This document shows, piece after piece, positions 25,401-31,980 of a stretch of 45,533 nucleotides of DNA. A program made the position numbers and the translations under genes. The notes under the pieces are model-generated. The model had not been told where the DNA came from. It saw only the letters and a list, made by a program, of their open reading frames with translations, and did no database searches. Source of the stretch: Phycisphaerae bacterium (lineage in GTDB: Bacteria > Planctomycetota > Phycisphaerae > Sedimentisphaerales > Anaerobacaceae); NCBI GenBank assembly GCA_030601745.1, contig JAUWBI010000017.1:1-45533 (forward strand), read 5' to 3'. Positions within the stretch are counted from its first letter, which is position 1. The number at the start of each line of letters is the position of its first letter.

Positions 25401-28259
25401 CTGAAAAGAGAGCATCCCTTATCTCAACAGGGACTGCTGCCGACCCTGGACCCAAGAAGCAGAAGAACCAGATTCCAGGTTTATTGGGAATATAAACTTG
25501 CGAAAATCCAGGAGAAATTGCAGAACGAGCCGACAACGGATTTAGCGGCTGAGTTAAGGAGCTGTAATTGTTCAGACTATATTGAGCGTTTTGGTTATAT
25601 GTTTGAGCAGTGGGAAAGGGAGCCGTTGGACATCGAACGTCTCCATGGATTTATCTCCAAAGGCGTCCATGAGTTCTACATCGGGAAATATGTCTCGTGT
25701 ATAATCACATTCGATAGCATTGAGCGGATTGTCAGTGACGTGGCGAAGAAATTCCGGAATTATGGTCTTTTGTGGGGCCTTGCCAACTTCGCACTCGATA
25801 GAAAAGAGCAGTGCGAATTCCACATAAAAAGAGAGATAAAGCAGCATTACAACCCCAAGGCCGAGCAGTTCCTTAATAAATATTTGAATGACAGTGGTGC
25901 AGCCGACCAGCTGACCACTGACGAGCGGAGAATAATTATAAAAGAGGCGGTTTTTGGCATGGATGAGAAACAGTTGTGTGCTGCCGATGGGTCCTACGAT
26001 AGGATTGTCAGACGAACTTATAATTTGAGAGAAGCGGCTCAGCCCAGGCTGTCAATAGTTATAGTTGCATCCGGGAATAGAACAGAACTGCTCGAGACAC
26101 TCAGTGCCCTGAACAATCAAAGTGATAACAGATTCGAAGCCATCGTGATAGACAGTGTTCCTGACGAGACATTTGAGGCCCAGCATGTAGCGGATAAGCC
26201 CGCCTATGGCTTGTCTGTTATTGAGCTTGCTCAGAAAACCAGTACCATTCTGGCCAAGAATATTGGTATTTCCCGTGCGAAGGGAGATTATGTTGCTTTC
26301 CTGGCCGAGGATGCTGTACCTGATCGGGGCCTTGTTGGGAATATTATAAGTCATTTTGAAAACAGCAAGGTCAGCGGCCTGAGGGGGAAAATCCTGCCAA
26401 AAAGCGGAAGCTACAAACCTGAGTATTATGATCTTGGCGACAGAGCGGTTTGTAACGGCTGTGACACAGATGAGATTTGTGCTTTCAGGAGAGACATCCT
26501 CGTCGAGGTTGGTGGCTTTACAGAAAATCTGTATGGTAATGAGAGTCTGGAGCTTTCCTGCAGGATATATGAAGCTCGCCAAAGAGATATAGAAAGCGTA
26601 ATGTATTTCCCTGATGTAATTGTCTACCGCCGAGCCTACAGCAGTGAGCAGGAATATACAGGCAGAATGTTTATAGAAGAGCGACTGCGCTATGAGCAAA
26701 TTAAAGAAATGGCGGTACAGAAATCCCCGCAGATGTTGGCATACCTGGATTTCAGCCAGCGGCTGTATCCTTCGAAAATGCGGAAGCACGAAAACCATTA
26801 CTACTGGCTGGTGAATAACAGTTTGTTATTGCAGGAAAGGTGTCCGGAGGAGGCGGTAGTGTGGGCGGAAAAAGCGGTAAGTCTTGAGCCTGAAGTGGTC
26901 GAAGGACGCTACATGCTCGGTCTGGTGTACGTCAGCTTAGGAAAATATAGTGAAGCTCAGCAGCAGCTCGAGCCAATATTAGCTCCGTTGATACGGATGT
27001 TGGAATGTGGGCAAACCACTGCACATGGCTCAGACCTTAAACCGGCAGTGTGCTACGTGGACACCTGCACAAAGTTGGCACAGTGCTATATGAAACAGGG
27101 CAGGTACGATAAGCAAAAACAAATCTTCACGCATCTGCTGAATAATCCCCACATTAAACTGCCTGAGCAGCAAAGAACAGGTTTCTGTGCTCTGCTGGCG
27201 AACTTGGAGAAATCCAGACCGCCGGCACCTGTCAGCAAACCGGCGCTCTCTTCTCCGACAATAGGAACTGATCAGCAACCGCTGGTTTCGGTAATCATTC
27301 CCGCCTATAACGCTGAGCGCTACGTTGCAGAGACGATAAAGAGTGTGCTGAATCAAAGCTACAAAAATTTCGAGCTTGTTGTTGTGAACGATGGCTCTAT
27401 AGACCAAACTAAAGATATAGTGCTTAGCTTCCAGGATGAAAGAATTAAATACTTATATCAGGAAAATAGAGGGCTTGCAAGTGCCCATAATGTGGGGATA
27501 AAAAACTCTAAAGGCGGTTTTTTAATCAAGCTTGATAGTGACGATATGATGACACCGGACTTTATCGCCAGGCATCTGGCGGAATTTGAAGAACATCCGG
27601 AGGCCGACCTGGTTTATTGTGACGACTGCCTCATTGATGAGAATGATAAGCCGATTAGAGTGATTGAACGACTCGAGTACACAGACCGAAAATTGCTCAT
27701 CCGGGACCTGTTCCGTTGTGGCTTCCCGATAGTGCCGTTCAGGACCTGTATCAGGAGGAGCGTCTTTGACAAAATAGGCCTTTTTGACGAGGGCTTACGG
27801 CTTGGTGAAGACTATGATATGATGCGGCGATTCGTAAAGCATGGTCTGAAAATACATCATCTAAAAGGCGCTCTGTACCTGCGCCGAATGACCTCTCAGA
27901 GTCTTTCAAGAAATTTCACCGACCAAAAGGCAAAATGTCTTTTTGAGATTCTCAAGCGATTTATTGATACGTTCTCGTACGATGAGCTGTTCCCGGATGT
28001 TGCATGGGACAAGATAACCCCTGAGATGAGGCAATTGCATGCCAAATGCCTCGCTGCTGTAACCTATCTTGCGATAGGACAAACTTACGTAAAAACAAAT
28101 TCGCCTATCTATGCCAAAATGGCTTTCGGACAGGCCTGCTCAGAGCTGAGAGACTCTCTCAAAATGGACCCCGGAAACCAGCGAATCCGGCAGCTATTGC
28201 AAAAGTGTGAATTTGGTAGGCAAAAATATGATGAGCAAATACAGCAGACTGTTCGTTAA
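22461..28259 (+). CDS. Giant multi-domain glycosyltransferase (capsule-type GT, four GT2 modules, TPR)
   Basis: A 1932-residue protein. Residues 1-400 are a KpsS-like transferase (VIVWNGMADIRRM, FFPGQVDEDVNI, VVKPHPKSKEKSQKQ, VVAINSTVAFESLL). A short TPR-like helix pair follows (about 435-470). Then come GT2 modules at about 481 (VSVIIVTYERNEDLKKC, FLDDDA), 772 (VSIVVSCHNSEKFLPEC, IIQDADD) and 1193 (LSIVIVASGNRTELLET, FLAEDA, so its acidic motif is degraded). TPR repeats lie at about 1446-1510 (EAVVWAEKAVSLEPEVVEGR). A fourth GT2 module starts at about 1606 (VSVIIPAYNAERYVAET, KLDSDD). The architecture suggests one polypeptide that extends a glycan by several steps, or an assembly-line enzyme on flagellin; this is inference. 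Start ATG 22461 has GGTGAG upstream. No frameshift is apparent. Confidence 0.8.
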   Translation: MNNTKRILFSIETGDEWILQAYKGFFDSLAPNNHCEIFCTVSSSSEQDELLRKYNAIDYEKVPHHSLSLLSNGLLSKPAKELIEQAQKSSLWASPERLLERFSRFKVALSLLQPDVVIVWNGMADIRRMVRVLLSKLRVPFFYAEKGMLPNSWYIDEAGINARCSLDASSLSKTIHTPEKNKIEDYIQNIIKSGSSAWDQPSRIAGEQTIKEKLGINADSHVIFFPGQVDEDVNITAFSPFENVAEAVRLVLESMPEKAALVVKPHPKSKEKSQKQLAELSKQHGKLTIVRDVNIWDLIEISDLVVAINSTVAFESLLKRKKVLLLGDSVVSKVGLLEKAGDGDLKTKIQTYLAAPFESLTDYSKVLSFVKFLLEDYYIFRDCSSLPESVLLKLRNKTKAVSSKVFSKDELMQMFYGENLARFDDSKNNRSNMLAVDYFLKAKVEFDRGNFVTAIKHIEEYKSLMDYSKLPRILNTSKENDDVAVSVIIVTYERNEDLKKCLESLSKQDGVNCNFEVIVVDNGQSDVESFKQYVDQYIKCPINFNPSEGRNIGVHFAKGKIIVFLDDDALVDSNYISSVESAFDKFDIFGLRGRTYPKSSPDANNHVNICDLGDKPFPSYCNQEGNCAFLLEVYKSVGGMDPLLFGHEGSDLTYRIIKEHKHANKIIYWPETIIYHDYGTEDKCRQKKRIHQQSANYLKYKHDSDIFVNRRDIEKYPLPLKQNQKLLDKDSSAQVGLLSRKTQFNRESAKAPELPDGKSADIISAASVSHRHPKVSIVVSCHNSEKFLPECLDSIRNQTMQDWELFLLDDASTDGTRKVVEKYSRMNKRIKPHYFQDNKGPYVRRNFAMERAGSDFIIIQDADDIMVPSKLEVLYNAITSDERLGVVGSFYQKFLDEFRGFEYADRIELPITHDEIMGHYCSARYVCWHGSAIIRKSMFEMIGLYDEHPYGSDKLWLAKAAEYARYSNEVRFKNIPEYLTLKREHPLSQQGLLPTLDPRSRRTRFQVYWEYKLAKIQEKLQNEPTTDLAAELRSCNCSDYIERFGYMFEQWEREPLDIERLHGFISKGVHEFYIGKYVSCIITFDSIERIVSDVAKKFRNYGLLWGLANFALDRKEQCEFHIKREIKQHYNPKAEQFLNKYLNDSGAADQLTTDERRIIIKEAVFGMDEKQLCAADGSYDRIVRRTYNLREAAQPRLSIVIVASGNRTELLETLSALNNQSDNRFEAIVIDSVPDETFEAQHVADKPAYGLSVIELAQKTSTILAKNIGISRAKGDYVAFLAEDAVPDRGLVGNIISHFENSKVSGLRGKILPKSGSYKPEYYDLGDRAVCNGCDTDEICAFRRDILVEVGGFTENLYGNESLELSCRIYEARQRDIESVMYFPDVIVYRRAYSSEQEYTGRMFIEERLRYEQIKEMAVQKSPQMLAYLDFSQRLYPSKMRKHENHYYWLVNNSLLLQERCPEEAVVWAEKAVSLEPEVVEGRYMLGLVYVSLGKYSEAQQQLEPILAPLIRMLECGQTTAHGSDLKPAVCYVDTCTKLAQCYMKQGRYDKQKQIFTHLLNNPHIKLPEQQRTGFCALLANLEKSRPPAPVSKPALSSPTIGTDQQPLVSVIIPAYNAERYVAETIKSVLNQSYKNFELVVVNDGSIDQTKDIVLSFQDERIKYLYQENRGLASAHNVGIKNSKGGFLIKLDSDDMMTPDFIARHLAEFEEHPEADLVYCDDCLIDENDKPIRVIERLEYTDRKLLIRDLFRCGFPIVPFRTCIRRSVFDKIGLFDEGLRLGEDYDMMRRFVKHGLKIHHLKGALYLRRMTSQSLSRNFTDQKAKCLFEILKRFIDTFSYDELFPDVAWDKITPEMRQLHAKCLAAVTYLAIGQTYVKTNSPIYAKMAFGQACSELRDSLKMDPGNQRIRQLLQKCEFGRQKYDEQIQQTVR

Positions 28260-28315
28260 CAAATACAAGAAGAGTTGTTACGGAAAGATTTTTGAGATTG
28301 GGAAGGAAAAAACGT

Positions 28316-29269
28316 ATGCCTTGCTCGAGACCATCTGCTTTAACCCCTGTGTGTAATAGAATAATGCTAAAAAACCCTATGTCGGTTTTAGATATAGGAA
28401 TTGGGTTTGGGAAATTTGGGTTTCTTGCCAGAGAATATACAGATGTTTGCCGTGGTAGATATTTTAATCCGAAAACCAGAATAGACGGAATAGAAATTTT
28501 CGAAAAGTATATAGGACAATTGCAGCGAGAAATCTATGATAACATTTATATCGGTAACGTAATAGACATCTTGCCCACCCTGGGTGATTACGACATGATA
28601 ATTTGTGGCGATGTGTTAGAACATTTGAGCGAAAAAGATGGTTCTTTTTTATTAGACTTGATAAAAGAGAAATCCAGGTTCGCTATGATAGTAACCCCCG
28701 TAAGAGTATTGCGTCAAGAAGCATTGTACAAGAACGAATACGAAAGACATATTTCCACCTGGCCGAGAGAGACATTGAGCAAATGGGGAGAGGTTTTTCA
28801 ATTTGAAAATGCTTATTTATTAGAAATTTCTTCAGTGGCAGTGGCACAGGCAAAATACGGTGATACCGTTAAGGTACATTACATCGGCAAATTAGAAGAT
28901 GGCACCATGTTCGACAGCTCCATTAACCGTGAGCCTCTGCAATTAACAATAGGCGAGGGCCGCGTAATCCCGGGCTTTGAAAACGCTTTGGTCGGGATGA
29001 GTCCGGGCGAATCTAAAACCACTAAAATATCGGCGTGCAACGCGTATGGCCCGCACCGTAAAGAGATGACACAGGTAATAGACCGAAACCAATTTCCGAA
29101 CCACTTAAAAGCGCAGGTCGGTCAGATGTTACAAGACTATCAACCGGATGGTCGAATAATTAAGGTCATGGTGGCCGATGTCTCCGAATCGAGCGTAACG
29201 CTGGATGCGAACCACCCTTTGGCAGGGAAAGACCTTACATTTGATATCCAGCTCGTGGAAATCCTTTAA
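28316..29269 (+). CDS. Class I methyltransferase fused to SlyD-like FKBP prolyl isomerase
   Basis: 317 residues in two parts. Residues about 1-175 are a SAM methyltransferase (MSVLDIGIGFGKFGFLAREY, MIICGDVLEHLSEKDGSFLL). Residues about 176-317 match SlyD-type FKBPs: AQAKYGDTVKVHYIGKLEDG, TMFDSSINREPLQLTIGEGR, VIPGFENALVGMSPGESKTT, then VTLDANHPLAGKDLTFDIQL. The FKBP part begins at GTG 28841, exactly where a free SlyD would have its start Met, so a gene fusion is likely; independent initiation at that GTG is possible but there is no clear ribosome site. ATG 28316 is preferred over upstream TTG 28292 because GGAAGG lies 9 bases before it. The His/Cys-rich metal tail of E. coli SlyD is absent. 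It lies just before fliD. Confidence 0.85.
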   Translation: MPCSRPSALTPVCNRIMLKNPMSVLDIGIGFGKFGFLAREYTDVCRGRYFNPKTRIDGIEIFEKYIGQLQREIYDNIYIGNVIDILPTLGDYDMIICGDVLEHLSEKDGSFLLDLIKEKSRFAMIVTPVRVLRQEALYKNEYERHISTWPRETLSKWGEVFQFENAYLLEISSVAVAQAKYGDTVKVHYIGKLEDGTMFDSSINREPLQLTIGEGRVIPGFENALVGMSPGESKTTKISACNAYGPHRKEMTQVIDRNQFPNHLKAQVGQMLQDYQPDGRIIKVMVADVSESSVTLDANHPLAGKDLTFDIQLVEIL

Positions 29270-29489
29270 CTGCTTCGTTTATGGTAACGTGCTATTGGGC
29301 TTTTACCCGATAAAGCAGAAACTATAAAAGACTATAACAAGACACCTGCTGACCAATGTAAATATGCTGTGCAAATAAGGTAAATAGTTAAGTAAAGCTG
29401 TTTTCGGACGATATAAAATGTGCGCAGAGTATACATTTTGGCCGTATTTATAGGTTTTTCTTAAAGTTTAGACAAAAAGGCGGATAAAA
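29270..29489 (+). other. Leader region of fliD
   Basis: 220 bases. An imperfect hairpin at 29290-29317 (GCTATTGGG with CCCGATAAAGC) may end the island transcript, although no T-run follows. CCCGATAA at 29306 resembles a sigma-28 -10 box but lacks a correctly spaced TAAA. No coding region seen. Confidence 0.4.
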
Positions 29490-31898
29490 ATGTCACCTAT
29501 ACGTCTTCCAGGGCTTGTTACAGGCATTGATACAAACAAGCTCATCGCTCAACTAATAGCTCTCCAACGCTATACGCTCAATATGTACGAAAAAAGCCAG
29601 AGTCTTTGGGAGGAGAAAAAGGATGCCTTGAACACGCTGGAAACCAAGCTCAGCACCTTAAGAACCACACTTCGTACTCTTTCCGACGCCAATGAGCTCC
29701 GTGCTTTTTCAGTCGCTTCCAGCGACTCTGATTATCTGACTGCTGATGCATCCTATAACGCTTTCGAAGGCAATCACACCGTCGTAATCAACCAGTTGGC
29801 AAATGCCGAGCGCTGGGTTCACACCGCCGGAGAAGAGTATGCCGAAAATTATGTTGGGGAAGGCACCTTTATTTACTCATATAACTACAAGGAAACCAGC
29901 ATAACCACCACTGCGACTACTACTCTCGAAGATTTGGTCGGCCTCATCAATAATGATGCCAACAACCCGGGTGTTACTGCAACCCTGTTGTATTACAATG
30001 ATGCCTACCACCTGGTGCTAAACGGCAACGAAGCCGGTACCGATTACCAGATTAAAGTCAATTCGGGTAGAACTGAGGTTTTGAAATCTGTTAATCCATT
30101 TACGAGAGGCAGTGACAACGCCACACTTAATACGAAGATTGCCGAGCTGGACCAATTCAGTGGGACTCTTGACGATGCAGATGAATACACTGAACACATT
30201 GACATAACCGGTGCGGACCACTTTGGTGTTGCAATAACTCCGGCTGTGATTAACATTACTGAAAAAACCACAATCGGCCATCTTATCTCAGAGATTAATG
30301 ATGCCCTCGGTGGAAGGGCAAAAGCCGTCTTCGAAGATGGCAAAATAGTTCTTACCGACAGTGAGGATGGCACAAGCAGCCTTTCAATTACCTTGACCTG
30401 GGATGCCGATGGAGGAACCACATCACTGTCGGGGCTTGCTATGAGTGTTACAACAGCAGGAGCTGACAATGTTGCAGATCTCGAAAATTATGCCCCGTCA
30501 GGGGAAACTTCATATTTTACGCTTAGCCAGGCCGCACAGGATTCAAAAATAAAAGTCGATGGCTTCCCTCCAAGCACAGCAACTTCCGAAAGGCAAACCG
30601 TAACACTCAGCGCAGTACCTGATTACGGTACATTTACCTTAACTTACCGAGGCGAAACAACCACAGCTATTGCCTACAACGCAAGCGCCTCCGACATTGA
30701 AGATGCCATAGAGGCACTGTCGGCCTTCAACACAGGCGATATAACTGTCTCTGGCGCTATCGGTACCAACCCAACCATTGACTTTGCAAGTTCATTAGGC
30801 AATGTTGACCTGCTTATGATTAACTCTTCTATGAAAAACGGCGGTGAATTTGGCACAGATGTAACTGCAAGTATCGCAGAAACGAAGGCAGGTAGCGACG
30901 GTTACATCAGAAGAAGCTCTAACACGGTGGACGATGTTATTCATGGCGTAACGCTGCACCTGCACGATGTGACTGATGCGAATGGTAAAGAGATAACTCT
31001 GACCAGGGATATTGAGTCGGTCAAAGAAAAACTGAATTCTATGATTAGTGCCTACAACCTCGCCGTCAACTATATTGAGGAAAGGACCAGCTACGATGAC
31101 GTCTCAAAGGTTGCCGGTGTGTTACAAGGAGATTATATCGTTACCGACATAGGGTCACAGATTCGCAATCCGCTTATCTCCCGGACCAGCGGATTTATAA
31201 TAGATATCGATACCTTTCTGACGCCCGCCCAAATCGGTCTTGAGATTGACAGTGACGGGTTATTGGATCTGGATGCAAATGTCTTTGATGAGGCAATAGC
31301 CGAAGACTATATGGGCGCCCTCGCCTTAATCGGAGCGGACAAAACAGGCAGCAGCACCAGTGATATCGTCGAATTTTACGGCGCCAGCAGCAGGTATACA
31401 ACAGCGGGTACCTACCATGTCAAGGTAGTGGTAATTGGCGGAGAAATCACCAGTGCCAAAATCAAACTGTCAACAGAATCCACTTATCGTGATGCAACAT
31501 TTAGTGCGGACAGTAATATTATCACCGGCGATACCACCTTCAACGACAATGGTGACCCTGTGTATCCTGAGAACAGCCTGCAGCTCAGTGTTGACTTAAG
31601 CCAGGACGGAACTTACGGTACTGATGAAAACCCCATCATTATTCGGGTAAAGCAGGGCTTTACCGGTGCAATAGAAGATGTCATCGATAGAGTACTAAAG
31701 ACAACAACCGGTTCCCTCCAGATCGCACAGAAATATGCAGGCGATACCCTCGATGAGCTTAAAGATAGAATAGAAAATGAAAAAAAGCGTCTGGATGTAA
31801 GAGAAGCCAGATTAATAATGCAATTTGCCAAACTCGAGGCCACATTAGCTATACTGCAAACCCAGATGGCCGGCTTATTCGGCAGCGGTCTGATATAA
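29490..31898 (+). CDS. fliD: FliD, filament cap protein
   Basis: Capping protein that folds flagellin at the filament tip. The N-terminus SPIRLPGLVTGIDTNKLIAQ, then the coiled coil SLWEEKKDALNTLETKLSTL, are typical of FliD. FEGNHTVVINQLANAERWVH begins the FliD_N repeat region. The C-terminal domain has RDIESVKEKLNSMISAYNLA, VNYIEERTSYDD and the terminal coiled coil RIENEKKRLDVREARLIMQF. At 802 residues it is much longer than the E. coli protein (468), with extra beta-rich domains in the middle. AAAGGCGG lies 6 bases before ATG 29490. It converges with the flhA-like gene. Confidence 0.93.
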   Translation: MSPIRLPGLVTGIDTNKLIAQLIALQRYTLNMYEKSQSLWEEKKDALNTLETKLSTLRTTLRTLSDANELRAFSVASSDSDYLTADASYNAFEGNHTVVINQLANAERWVHTAGEEYAENYVGEGTFIYSYNYKETSITTTATTTLEDLVGLINNDANNPGVTATLLYYNDAYHLVLNGNEAGTDYQIKVNSGRTEVLKSVNPFTRGSDNATLNTKIAELDQFSGTLDDADEYTEHIDITGADHFGVAITPAVINITEKTTIGHLISEINDALGGRAKAVFEDGKIVLTDSEDGTSSLSITLTWDADGGTTSLSGLAMSVTTAGADNVADLENYAPSGETSYFTLSQAAQDSKIKVDGFPPSTATSERQTVTLSAVPDYGTFTLTYRGETTTAIAYNASASDIEDAIEALSAFNTGDITVSGAIGTNPTIDFASSLGNVDLLMINSSMKNGGEFGTDVTASIAETKAGSDGYIRRSSNTVDDVIHGVTLHLHDVTDANGKEITLTRDIESVKEKLNSMISAYNLAVNYIEERTSYDDVSKVAGVLQGDYIVTDIGSQIRNPLISRTSGFIIDIDTFLTPAQIGLEIDSDGLLDLDANVFDEAIAEDYMGALALIGADKTGSSTSDIVEFYGASSRYTTAGTYHVKVVVIGGEITSAKIKLSTESTYRDATFSADSNIITGDTTFNDNGDPVYPENSLQLSVDLSQDGTYGTDENPIIIRVKQGFTGAIEDVIDRVLKTTTGSLQIAQKYAGDTLDELKDRIENEKKRLDVREARLIMQFAKLEATLAILQTQMAGLFGSGLI

Positions 31899-31921
31899 AG
31901 ACAAAAAAGCACCCTCGTTCT

Positions 31922-31978
31922 TGCTTTCGCAGGAAAGCACGGGGGGCCTCGTTTTGCACTTCTTCGCAAAACAGGGAC
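31922..31978. terminator. Double hairpin between convergent fliD and flhA-like genes
   Basis: TGCTTT (31922-31927) pairs with AAAGCA (31934-31939), and GTTTTGC (31951-31957) pairs with GCAAAAC (31966-31972) around ACTTCTTC. The second hairpin belongs to the A-family palindromes (reverse orientation, loop GAAGAAGT). Placed between two converging stop codons (31898 and 31981), the pair may act as a bidirectional terminator, though T-tracts are weak. Confidence 0.5.
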
Positions 31979-31980
31979 AC

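Noticed and set aside
28292..28315. TTG start upstream of the methyltransferase-FKBP gene
   Set aside because: ATG 28316 has a well spaced GGAAGG; the TTG does not.
29306..29313. CCCGATAA, a sigma-28 -10 look-alike
   Set aside because: No TAAA at the right distance upstream.
29465..29487. Sigma-28-like sequence TAAAGTTT...CGGATAA just before fliD
   Set aside because: It lies against the start codon, so transcription would begin inside the gene. The GGCGG part works as the ribosome site, and the spacing is one base short.
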